A DNA stretch of 64,000 nt from Planoprotostelium fungivorum. Taxonomy: Eukaryota; Evosea; Variosea; Cavosteliida; Cavosteliaceae. Shown piece after piece: positions 23,175 through 32,708 of this stretch (the stretch's first letter is position 1; every line of letters begins with the position of its first letter). The notes under the pieces were generated by a model that searched no databases, was not told the DNA's origin, and saw nothing but the letters and a program-made list of their open reading frames with translations. The DNA lies in contig MDYQ01000039.1 in NCBI GenBank assembly GCA_003024175.1, positions 99,850 through 163,849 on the forward strand, in the 5' to 3' direction. The position numbers were made by a program, and so were the translations under genes.

Positions 23175-24319
23175 TTACTTGTGAGGTTGGTGCGGTGCCT
23201 GTGTGGGATCGTAGGCCACTAGATTCCAATTCTTCAGCTTCATCCTTCCCTCTGGATTTTTCAATCGATCGATGACATACTCTTGTATGCCTGCGTGTCG
23301 TTCAGCTCAGAGGATGACTTTTCCGTGTTCGCAAGAGTGTAATCTCACCGCAGTTGGGTGTCACTTCTAACCCGAGCACACCAGCCTCGTCTAGATACTG
23401 CAATCTACCTCTGAACAGTTTGTACGGAACCTGACACAGTGTCAATCGTAACAGAATGAGCGTGAAGAGTAGAGGTTGAGATGAAAGAATGGGTTTCACT
23501 TGGTGCGTGACGACTAAGACGGATCTACCGGCGTAATCTCTGCAGATCTTCTCCAAGAAGAGATGGACTCGGATTTCTACTGCGGGATAGTTTTCTCCAC
23601 CGGGGAACTTGTACCAGTACCTTCCGTCCCTCTTTCGAATGGAGACTTCTTCCGGAAATTTCTCCTGTTTCTCTGTTCAGTCTCATGTGTACAAAGACGT
23701 GATGATGATCACAGTGATGATGATAATGATGATGTGATTATGAAAATGTTGATGATGATCGTGATGATAACGATGATGATAATGTTGATCAATGGTGATC
23801 TGATGTGATGTGATGACGAACCTTGACACTCTTATCATCTAAACCGTGTAATCTTCCAAATTCCTTCTCTCTCAACCAATTATCCGTGTACTGTTTCAGA
23901 TTGTAAGGTAACTCCTTCCTGATCAGCTCGGCTGCACACGTTCATTCTACGTCTCAAGACATGATCACCTGTGTCCATCGCCCTCTGATAAGGTGAAGAG
24001 AAGCAGATGTCAAACTTCTCCCCTCCCGCCAGATATTTACCCGTCTCCGTCGCTTGCCATCTACAACGATTTAATTTTCCAAATTCCATTTTATCTCTCT
24101 CACCTCCCCAGCGGCGTCAGCTTGATGTCCGCATCTACTACCTCTCAGTGATCACGTGACCATCACATCGTCACCTCTGACGCTGGACAGTGCGTCTATA
24201 TTTGGATCCATCAGATCCAAGGCTGCGTTCTGTTCGGACTGTCCGTGACGGATGATGACCAATCTTTTGGGCCACTTCGGCCTCACATTCGAATAGAACC
24301 TGCTGTCCAGAGAGGGCAT
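23175..24319 (-). CDS. Histidine phosphatase / phosphoglycerate-mutase-like protein
   Basis: Minus strand from ATG 24319 (MPSLDSRFYSNVRPKWPKR) to TAA 23175-23177. The catalytic signature VIIRHGQSEQN is followed by IKLTPLGRWQATETGKYL, FSSPYQRAMDTGDHV, REKEFGRLHGLDDKS, RYWYKFPGGENYPAVEIRV and the second-histidine block VLVVTHQVPYKLFRG. After an intron whose acceptor precedes AERHAGIQEYVIDRL the protein ends KLKNWNLVAYDPTQAPHQ. Both catalytic His, the RHG Arg and the Glu in GGEN are present, so it should be active. The substrate cannot be told from sequence; relatives are broad-specificity sugar phosphatases. One acceptor is GTTGTAG|ATGG at 24058-24067, so the recurrent motif here provides the splice site. 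The intron near 23700-23820 is a GATGAT microsatellite. Confidence 0.8.
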
Positions 24320-24373
24320 CGAACTGCTGCGAGCCTGTCCCAATTTATATGAATAAAATGTGGATCATCGATT

Positions 24374-25493
24374 TTAAATCGCTCCCACCATGTGATTGTC
24401 TGTGTGGGCGCAGAATGGTTGAGCTAAGACTTGTTGGTTGTTCAATATGATCGATGCGTTGCGGTTCAATTTGTGTCTGCTCTCGTCAACTTCATGATGA
24501 CCTGACACTCACCTCTTCAACTTCTCTTCCTCGTCGATTGTGGGCCTCTTTACGATGGACATGGTCTGATACACGTCAAGAACCATCCTCTATATCTTCC
24601 TCACCTTTCCAGACTCCGTCAGCCTCCTCTTTCGGTTGGTGATGACGGGTGCATCACGGTTCACGTTTGCCTTCTGAGGCGATTCAGAGTATTCGATGGG
24701 TGCAGGGGGTGTAGAAGGTCTCTTGGCTGGTGTGGCCGTGCTCGATCTGGCGACATGAGATGAGATGAGAATGATTGAAAACGATTGAAATGGAAGGCGA
24801 GGGACTCACTTGATCTGTTGCTTCTTTCTCTCCAGTTCATCTCGATAATCGTCATCGAGATGATCGATGGATGAGAGAGCGAGGGTGAAGGAGAGGATGG
24901 GTTTGTCACGTTCGTCTGTTTCTAACTCTTCGATGCGAGAGAGGAGAGGTAATGATTCGTTCTCGACCTGTTCGATGGTGATTCACGATTTGAGATGGAG
25001 GAATGAAGATCACCTTTCCGATGATCATGTATTTGCCCTGCAGACTGTTGCAAGCATCGAGAGAAACGATTATGTCGCCTCCCCTTGCAAGAGCGACGAC
25101 ACCTCTTCCGTCGAAAGACAATCCAGAATTGGGTGGAAAATCGAAGAGGGTCACCTCTTCTGTGTGAATGTTAATGATGCATTTTCGGTTGGACGCTATT
25201 CGGTATCACCTCGGTTGTTCGTTCCAAATGCAAAGAGAAAGTTCTTGATGACACGATGAACAGACACATTGGCGTATTGTCCAGATAGAACGAGGGTGAA
25301 GAACTTCTCTAAGACGTAACACACCTGAATCATATCATTTCAAAGATCTATGAAATCCCTACCTCTGGAGTGTTACTCCTCGTTATCATATCCAACTGCG
25401 TCGTATGTGAGATAATCACGTGATGGAATCATAATGCCTCACCCTCAATGTTCCGATTGTGGTAGTGAAGGTTAGTGTGCTGGGGTGCTCCAT
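24374..25493 (-). CDS. Cyclophilin-type peptidyl-prolyl isomerase-like protein, degenerate
   Basis: Minus strand from ATG 25493 (MEHPSTLTFTTTIGTLRLDM) to TAA 24374-24376. Cyclophilin features: VCYVLEKFFTLVLSGQYAN, then SVHRVIKNFLFAFG where active enzymes read FHRVIxxFMxQGGD, then LSFDGRGVVALARGGD and SLQGKYMIIGKV. The Phe before HRV, the QGGD loop and the usual SQFFI core look altered, so activity is doubtful. A helical extension (LPLLSRIEELETDERDKP, DDDYRDELERKKQQIK) and a basic Pro/Ser tail (ATPAKRPSTPPAPIEYSE, VITNRKRRLTESGK) follow, which suits a nuclear, possibly spliceosome-linked cyclophilin such as the CWC27 group. That placement is tentative. The end lies 55 bp before the start of the phosphatase gene on the same strand. 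Confidence 0.6.
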
Positions 25494-25730
25494 CTCATGA
25501 GATCGTGTGTAACGATGTTGTGAAGATCTTGAACGAATCTACAACATACTGACATCACAAGCAATTTGCGGCTTTATTTGTGCACAAGCGAAGAGAAGAC
25601 GTCCGTGTAAGATCGATCTATTGTACAGCGTATACAACACCGACATCCTTTGTCTTTGGATAGAAATGCTATGCTTTTCATCACCATCACGGCACGATCT
25701 GATAAGATCGCATAGACATGACAACAGACT

Positions 25731-26531
25731 TTACAATTTACTCTTGACTTGATCAAAGTAGCAGGCCATCTGTACTTCCTTCTGTTGGAATCCACTCTTC
25801 TCGTAGAAAGGTTTGTTCTTCTCTGAACAAGACAAGATGACCTATCCTCCATCATCACATTGTTCGACATTGCATCATTGTATTCACCTTATAGCATCCT
25901 TGCTGCACGGCGATGTGTTTCAATTGGAAGATTAACCTTTACGTTCGTCAGAGATAATGTACATCGTATCACGACTCACTTGGCTCCCAAGTCTTTACCT
26001 CTATAACCAGAGTCGATGGCCACGTCTTCAATGTGTCCAACCTGATGCGATTGAGAGGTGTGAGAGGACTCGAACATCACCTTGCCAGCGTTGTGCACTG
26101 TCTTTCTCTCCACCATGAGGCTGGAGCAGCCGATGACTTTCTTGGTCTGGGTGTCTTCAACAACGATGATGAAGTATGTATCCACTGCGTTCTTCCACTC
26201 TTGAAACCTACGACGTTCGGTTTACATGTTGATGATTTAACACCTCGTCACCTCTTTTGAAATTGCTCTCGTGTGACGGTGCCCACTTGAGTCAATTGAG
26301 ACAAGACATCGAGTAGACCTGATGGGTTCAATCCACGTGGATGTCTGGTATCTCACCTTTATCATAATCATCGATTTGAAGAGGTCTAATCAATAGCTGA
26401 GCATTATTTCTTCTCGGTGTCAACAGGTGAGAAGAGAAGAGAGCTTTCGGGTCTCCCATGTTGTCCTCGGTGACTCTCAATTCAATGAATTTACACGTTG
26501 TAATATCTGCAGAGGACATCCACCCGCTCAT
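25731..26531 (-). CDS. GNA1: Glucosamine-6-phosphate N-acetyltransferase (GNAT fold)
   Basis: Minus strand from ATG 26531 (MSGWMSSADITTCKFIEL) to TAA 25731-25733. The body matches GNA1 closely: LLIRPLQIDDYDK joined to GLLDVLSQLTQVGTVTREQF, then NAVDTYFIIVVEDTQTKKVI, SLMVERKTVHNAGK, GHIEDVAIDSGYRGKDLGAK (acetyl-CoA pyrophosphate loop), QQGCYKVILSCSEKN, PFYEKSGFQQKEVQMACYF. This enzyme makes N-acetylglucosamine-6-phosphate from acetyl-CoA in the UDP-GlcNAc pathway, which feeds glycosylation, GPI anchors and cyst-wall chitin. A short insertion (FESSHTSQSHQ) before GHIEDV is not typical and could be an unremoved intron. An N-terminal extension of about 35 residues precedes the domain. Divergent from the gene at 26688 with 156 bp between. 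Confidence 0.88.
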
Positions 26532-26687
26532 TTTGCTCGCCGCGATGGCTTGGTTCAGCAGGTTGTTTGGAGGAAGAACACAAGAGACACAACAGCTGCA
26601 TGACGAAGATGAAGTCAAGCGGGAGAGATGTCTTGATCTCACCCAGACTCAGGTGCATCACACTGCCAACTCATATTGTTTGACACA

Positions 26688-27388
26688 ATGATGCAGATAG
26701 AAGTATCGGGTAAGAGTCAGCAAGCTCTGGACAAAGCGTAAGTCACAGTATCACCATTCATTCTGATTCCAATAGGCTCGTTCAATTTCGCAAATGTCTG
26801 CAAACCTTCCAAGAGCGCAGAAAGTATCTCAGAGACCAACAGCAATTGTACCTCCTGACATTGAGGGCCATGGATAGAGAAGATGGCGTAGACCCATCCG
26901 ATTCGGAAGAGGAGATCGATGAGAGGAACGATCCCGTGTTGAGACCGTACTTTGTCGATTCAGACGAAGAAGGAGCAGAGGCGAAGAGTTCCACAGAACA
27001 AGCCAAGGACGAAGAGATGGAAATGGTCAGTCTAGAGCAGGCGACAGAAGAGGCAGAGAGAGAAGAACACGAGCTGGTGGACGAAGACAACGTCATTGCG
27101 AAGACGAAACTCAAGATCACTCCATCCAACGTCAACAAGGCCAACAAGAGTCCAGAGCAGCTCGAGGCCGAGATGGCTAAGAGAAACCAACTGAAGAACC
27201 TCTTGAAGAAGGACATCCCAAAGATGCTGGATGAGATCGACAAGCGGATCATGTACTATCGGATTCAAATTCAAATATTAGAGGAGAGGAGAAATCTTTT
27301 AGATTCAAACAAGAGCGAAGCCGAGATCAGAATGAAAGACGAGAACTCTGAAGTGATCCACAAGACACTCCTCAACACCTGTGAGTGA
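26688..27388 (+). CDS. Acidic coiled-coil protein (unrecognised)
   Basis: Two exons: ATG 26688 (MMQIEVSGKSQQALDKA), a donor at about 26738, then a long exon from about 26777 to the TGA at 27386-27388; about 220 residues. The first 45 residues are a basic helix (LVQFRKCLQTFQERRKYLRD). The middle is strongly acidic (DPSDSEEEIDERND and DEEGAEAKSSTEQ), and the end is a long coiled coil (LEAEMAKRNQLKNLLKKD, IQIQILEERRNLLDSN). No family is recognised; the charge pattern fits a nuclear or scaffold protein. Ser-rich frames on the opposite strand are shadows of the acidic region. Confidence 0.65.
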
Positions 27389-27870
27389 TGTCCATCGTTC
27401 ATTGTGGATGACGCTTCGCAGCTGTATGACCTGGTATTGGAATTTGTATATATTATAGAAATAAATACGAATGCGAGCGTGTAATCTTCTTCATACTCGA
27501 GCGCAGTTTCCCATCATCTCATCTACTCAATGTGTCATACAACGCCACAGTTAATGAGAATGCATTTCGAACGGTGATGTCACAACGATCTCTCGTCACA
27601 TAGGAGGACACGTCAAGTAGTACATTCAGAATTCACAGCCAAAGCTGCATGAGGATATTCTTTCAATGCTGTAAGCTTTGTTCGGATCATATTCACAGCT
27701 TGACATGGTTTCTACAGTCGCGAGCCACGATGCAGGTCTTTAAATTTGGTGGTTCCGGCTATTGGCTTGATGACGATGGGCGTCCTCGTAATTTCCGATC
27801 GGGCCGAAGTTCGCCGACACCAAACACCTCCGCTCCACCATCATTTCAGTAACAGTCTCTCACAAACAAT
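27389..27870. other. Intergenic region with a 40-codon ORF
   Basis: An ATG at 27730 opens a 40-residue frame (MQVFKFGGSGYWLDDDGRP ... PPSFQ) ending at TAA 27850-27852, 18 bp before the epimerase ATG. It could be an upstream ORF in the epimerase mRNA or a tiny gene. AATAAA-like sequence near 27458 may end the upstream gene. Otherwise nothing was seen. Confidence 0.3.
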
Positions 27871-28776
27871 ATGCCTCTCAAAGTATTCGTCACCGGTGCA
27901 TCCGGCTTCATCGGGACGGAAGTCACGAAAGAGTTGATCTCTCACGGACACACCGTCGTCGGTCTCGCTCGCTCGGATGCCTCTGCCGAGAAATTGAAGA
28001 ACTTAGGTGCTCAAGTTGTTCGAGGAGGCTTACACGATCTGGACACCCTCACCAGTGCCGCTCGATCTTCTGACGCCGTCATCCATCTTGCATTCGATCA
28101 TTCCTTCGATCGACCCGATTACAATGTGGCAGAAGTCTGTGCCGCCGACATCCGAGCTCTACGTGCCCTCGCTGAAGGCATCAGAGGTACAAAGAAACCT
28201 CTCGTCAACACCACTGGAACTCTCGTTGCGCCCGAAGGACAGACGCTGACGGAGACTACGCCCAAGCAGCCTGGTCCCGCCCGCAATCAGACGGAAGATT
28301 TCGTGCAGGAGGCGGCGAGAGAAGGCCTCAACAGCGTGTTGATCCGATTGGCTCCATCCGTTCATGGAGAAGGAGACCCAAATTTCCTCAAGACCCTCGT
28401 CCACAATGCGAAGAAGGAGGGAAGGTCCATCTACGTAGGCGACGGCTCTCATCGCTGGCCCGGCGTGTCCAAGTATGATGCCGCCGTACTCTATCGGCTG
28501 GCCGTGGAGCAGCAGCTCCCCCCTGGTACCGTCTTACACGCCATAGAAGAGGAGTCGATTCGTCTGAGAGACATCGCAGAAGTCATCGGTAAGAAGCTGA
28601 AGGTACCGACGCAGTCGATCACGAAGGAGGAAGCCTTGGCCAAGTTGGGCTTCGTGGGATGGGCGATCTCGTTAGACAATCCCGTGACGAAGGAGAAGAC
28701 GGTGGAGTTGACCGGATGGAAAGTGAAGGAGGTCTCGCTGTTGGAGGATTTAGAGAAGAATTATTTCAAGGAATGA
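27871..28776 (+). CDS. NAD-dependent epimerase/dehydratase (extended SDR), intronless
   Basis: One uninterrupted frame of 301 codons from ATG 27871, intron-free in a neighbourhood where almost every gene is cut by short introns. N-terminal Rossmann motif KVFVTGASGFIGTEV (GxxGxxG) with ELISHGHTVVGLARSD; then VVRGGLHDLDTL, AVIHLAFDHSF, LVNTTGTLVAPEG, VLIRLAPSVHGEGDP, IYVGDGSHRWPGVSKYDAA (partner-domain signature) and FVGWAISLDNPV with ELTGWKV at the end. The canonical YxxxK is not evident; the expected region reads PGPARNQTEDFV, so the active site may differ. The substrate is unknown. Members of this subgroup are common in bacteria and fungi. Absence of introns suggests recent acquisition or retroposition; this is inference. 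Confidence 0.85.
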   Translation: MPLKVFVTGASGFIGTEVTKELISHGHTVVGLARSDASAEKLKNLGAQVVRGGLHDLDTLTSAARSSDAVIHLAFDHSFDRPDYNVAEVCAADIRALRALAEGIRGTKKPLVNTTGTLVAPEGQTLTETTPKQPGPARNQTEDFVQEAAREGLNSVLIRLAPSVHGEGDPNFLKTLVHNAKKEGRSIYVGDGSHRWPGVSKYDAAVLYRLAVEQQLPPGTVLHAIEEESIRLRDIAEVIGKKLKVPTQSITKEEALAKLGFVGWAISLDNPVTKEKTVELTGWKVKEVSLLEDLEKNYFKE

Positions 28777-28985
28777 AGAATGAGAAACGATCGTTTGCAA
28801 TGATCCCAAAGATGGATTGATCTCGATAACGTGGTGTTCTTGCTGCCGTATGTTGAGATGTTGTTCTGAGTTCACAGTCAGCCAGCAGACATTCGGTCAT
28901 CTCTCGAGTCGACCTTCAAACCTCGCGACAGTTGACAGAGACTGACAGAGAAAATCGCAGTCGGTCATTCACAACGAACACAAGG

Positions 28986-31631
28986 ATGTGGAACATGCTT
29001 CCCCACCTACTGTTTGCCCTCTTCATATCGACAGCAAGTGCCTCTTCCATCTTCTACGATGCACCTCCCACCATCGAATCGGGTATAGCCGATCGTGAGG
29101 CATTCCTGATCTCGCAGTGGAAGGCGCAGTTGAGTGACCTTCAAACTCTGGATTCTTGGACTCTGATGGCACGACTCAATCGTGTCAATTCACAGTATGG
29201 TGTCTTCGTATCCACCAATGCATACTTGGGTGATGCTGCTGCTTCTCTAAATTCCACGTGGCGGACAGGAGCTTCTACGCTGCTCCTAGCTTCCCTCACC
29301 TTTAATCTCACGCAACATCTTCAGAATGCCATGTCTCAAGTGAAATACGACGTGGTGCAACGATGTTTATCTTACGATCGATGGATAAAGGTGGGATGGT
29401 GGTGATTTCGTTTCTCAAGAGGTCAGGCGGGCAACGCTCCGAACGTCAAAGAGGCACAAGAGAGAGGCAGCATCGCCTACAGCGTCCATCTTCTCAACAG
29501 GGTGACACGATTAGACGTGCCGAATGAATGAATCATGACATCCGCAGGCCAACGCCTACATGCAATATCAACCGTTGCAAGCACCAGCGGGAACCGTCCA
29601 AAATACCTTTGAGAATTTCACCTTGACTTATGCAGAAGCTCCAGCGAAGAATAGAGGTGTTCGCATCTGGGTATCCACCGGCTACAACAAAGAGATCGCA
29701 GAGACCCTCTTAGCAGGAACCACCGTCGCCATCTACGGAGAACAAGTGAGTCTGTCACCATCATCATCACCATCCTCCATATCTGACACCGATCAGGCCG
29801 CCGCGAGATATTTTCCATCGACCACGTCTGCCTTCTTCCTCTTCTGGAATTCCATGGTAGGAAAGACAGGAGCCTACGAGATCGACAACACACCTCATTA
29901 CGGAACATTCAACGCCGGCATGATGTTCCATCTCGCCGTCGTTCTCAATCGTCTCAACCGAGGAACGGAGAACGATACCGACGCTTACATGTCTGATTCC
30001 CCCGACATCAATCGCATCGTGGATCGCATGGCCCTTCAGGTGAGATCGTCTGATGTTTGATGATGGACGTGATGATGAATTGGAATAGATATCAGGAACG
30101 GGTGATACACCCAGCTAACACAAGGCGGCCGGCTCTTCTGCTTATCAGTACGTTTACGTGTCTTCCGGTCAGGCAGTGTGGCCCCTTCGTATGGCCTACA
30201 TGATGACTGGCAACGTGACTTATCTGTGGGCTTCACGCAAGATCGATCGCTTCTACTACAATGTGATGCCGAACCACACGGCCGTCTTTGACGATCTCAC
30301 CCACGCCAACATCCAACGGTACGATCTGTTGAATCTGAAGGGTCCTGCATCTACAACGCAACCGTACCAGACCTTCCTGAGAGTATCAACCATGTACTAC
30401 AAGGGATTGCTCATCAATCGTGGAGCGACGAATGCCAATACCGTTCTGGTACCGGACAAGATCATTCTGAGAACGAGTTCCCACGATCTGTCATCTTGGG
30501 CGGTATTGGGACTGTCGGGTGCCGGTCACCATGCCAATACCGATCAGAGACTGTGCCTGGACAACAGCATGTTCATGGGTGCCTACATGGTACACAGGTA
30601 CGCCCACCCCTTTCATTACGCTTCATTACGCGCGATATCACGCGACTGACGTACGCAGACGTAATCGACCATCCTACGCGAATCAATGCAACGGACCGTT
30701 CGCCCAGAAGAACGACATCAACTATCCTTACCCCCTTGCCTTCCCCGATCTGAACTCTGATTACTCGACCGCCACACAGAAGTACATGGATGTCATGCAG
30801 TACCAGTTTGATCCCTCCACGGGTACCATACAAAACGAGACGCAGACGTACCCCACCAACATCACGTACTCGAACGTACTTACGCTCGGTTCCCACGCTA
30901 GTGGGGCAGACGTACTCTACGGGAGATTTCAACACGAAGGACTGTCCGTCCGAAGGTGAAATTTCGACTCGAACTGTCTCGTTGTAGTTCTGACGATCGA
31001 CAGACAAGTCATCATGACGGACAACGGTGTCATGGTTGTCAAGGACACTTACACTGCATCTTCCAACTTGGCTTACCCAGTCAAAGCCGGAGTCAACTGG
31101 AGGCTGTGGGACAACGTCACCCTCTCCGGACCCACTTGGGCACTCCAGGCGCCACGCACGATCACCTACAACGACCGCAAGCGGCCTCTCAACGAGACGA
31201 CGCAGACTCTCTTCTCCATCCAATCGGATTCGTCCACGGCCAATTACGGCTTCAGAACTGAATTCGATGACTTTGGTTCCCCCGTGACCAACTTCTTCTC
31301 GTGGGCCCTCTTGAAAGGAGGAGACACAGTGACCTTCATGACTTTGATCTCTACCGTGAGGGACCAGATGGTGAACCGCACTGCTTTGGAGGCTCTCGTG
31401 GCGGCTACTGTAGCAGATTACGATGGGAAGAAGTTCACAGTGCCGGCGGATTCTGCATCGAGTTACAGCTTTTCGTTCGAGCCCATGGGCTTTACCACTG
31501 TCAGTCAAGACATCAAGACGGGCAGTAGTACGAATAGTGGAGCGGTGGTACCCACACTGTCTGCTAATGAGGGATGTATTACCATCGTTCCACTCTTTTG
31601 GATAGCGATATGTGCAATCTTCACCCTGTAA
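28986..31631 (+). CDS. Secreted, probably GPI-anchored protein; lyase-like architecture suspected
   Basis: Starts MWNMLPHLLFALFISTASAS, a clear signal peptide, and ends VPLFWIAICAIFTL, a hydrophobic tail behind a Ser/Thr/Asn-rich stretch that suits a GPI signal. Between them are about 780 residues over roughly eight exons with many NxS/T sites. The first half is helical (AFLISQWKAQLSDLQTLDSW, GMMFHLAVVLNRLNRG, WPLRMAYMMTGNVTYLWASR). The second half is beta-rich (SSWAVLGLSGAGHHANTDQ, LTLGSHASGADVLYGRF, VIMTDNGVMVVKDTYT, VNWRLWDNVTLSGPTW). An alpha-toroid followed by a beta-sandwich is the plan of heparinase/alginate-type polysaccharide lyases, and the GAGHHAN spot resembles their His-containing loop, but I am not sure. 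No close family is recognised. Confidence 0.6.
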
Positions 31632-32040
31632 AACGGATATCTTGTATGAATAAAGCGCTTTAGGTCGCCCTCATTGATCACGTGATCGACAATCGTACTT
31701 TCTCATCCACTTTGCTTAATCCTCAACCCAACTTGGCCAGCTGTGATGCGCGGGTTACATTAGATCATCGCAATGATGATCGTGATCCAAGACGGTCTCA
31801 CACGAAAAGTGTCTGTCGAACATGCAGTGGAGTGGTCGAGTGGATGCACTCCTCCGATGACGAGGGTGACCCGTGACCTTCCTAAATAAACGAATCGATT
31901 CAGAATCTCTCCTAAATGATTTACCACGTGCAAGTCAGAACATTTTCACTTTGAGTTCGTTTCAGACACGACATGAAAATCGCTGACCCAAATCGATTTG
32001 TAGACGCTCCACGAGCCACCCAACGAGAACACACGACACC
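31632..32040. other. Intergenic region
   Basis: 409 bp. ATGAATAAAGC near 31646 gives a likely poly(A) signal for the secreted protein. A 64-codon frame inside lacks an ATG and resembles nothing; no RNA gene was seen. Confidence 0.35.
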
Positions 32041-32568
32041 ATGAAGAGCAAGACACAGGCAGAGAAGGAACAGATCAGGAAAGAACGTATGGAACAGAGG
32101 AAGGCAGAGACTCTCAAAGAAAAAGAAGTCAGAGATGCCGCCATCAGAGCCACATTATCTAACGATCAGACTGAAACCTTCTCATCCAAGAAAGAGAGAC
32201 GTCAAGCTAAGAAGCAAAACGCTCGTGCAGCCGAAGCGAACGCCAAGTGCGAGCTCCACTTTGAGCGACCAACAATCAAGGAGAAAACTGAGAGAGAGAA
32301 CGACTACACGGCATCAGCGGGAGAATCAGAAGAAGATGAGTGTGGCTTGAATTCGAATGGCGATGCAGATTGGGTTGCCGCCCAGAGAGAACAAGCCAAC
32401 CGCGAGGAACGTGACAGACATGCCACGAAGCTGCGGGTTCTGCAGAAAGAGAAGGAGGACAGAGAAGAAGCACAACGAGAAGAGGCAAAGCTGAAGAGGA
32501 TCAGTCGTCACGATAAGGGCAACGTCGAGGGAAAAGACAAGACGGGACAGATGATAAACGCATATTGA
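32041..32568 (+). CDS. Highly charged coiled-coil protein, intronless (unrecognised)
   Basis: Single exon of 175 codons from ATG 32041 (MKSKTQAEKEQIRKERMEQ). It is almost all Lys, Arg, Glu and Gln helix: EVRDAAIRATLSN, KKERRQAKKQNARAAEANA, EEDECGLNSNGDADW, QREQANREERDRHATKLRV, EREEAKLKR-like segments. Basic N-terminal and C-terminal helices flank an acidic patch. The composition resembles ribosome- or nucleolus-associated small proteins, and it lies 140 bp upstream of ESF1, a nucleolar factor, on the same strand. The link is only positional. Lacking introns and family similarity, its status rests on length, ATG and composition. Confidence 0.55.
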   Translation: MKSKTQAEKEQIRKERMEQRKAETLKEKEVRDAAIRATLSNDQTETFSSKKERRQAKKQNARAAEANAKCELHFERPTIKEKTERENDYTASAGESEEDECGLNSNGDADWVAAQREQANREERDRHATKLRVLQKEKEDREEAQREEAKLKRISRHDKGNVEGKDKTGQMINAY

Positions 32569-32708
32569 ATACAGACGCACAGTGCATCCTCCCTCATATC
32601 AGCTTTTCTGTGATAATGAGAAAAGCCAAAAGTCGATATCGACAAAAGTGGTGTAGAGGACCACTCGCGGAATTTTTTGGGATTTGGACACAACATCAGA
32701 TCGGTAAG

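Noticed and set aside
26782-27252. 156-codon Ser-rich minus frame
   Set aside because: Mirror of the acidic coiled-coil gene on the plus strand (Glu/Asp codons read backwards).
30573-31508. 311-codon minus frame
   Set aside because: Lies across the secreted-protein exons on the plus strand, which have signal peptide, splice sites and glycosylation pattern; the minus frame has none.
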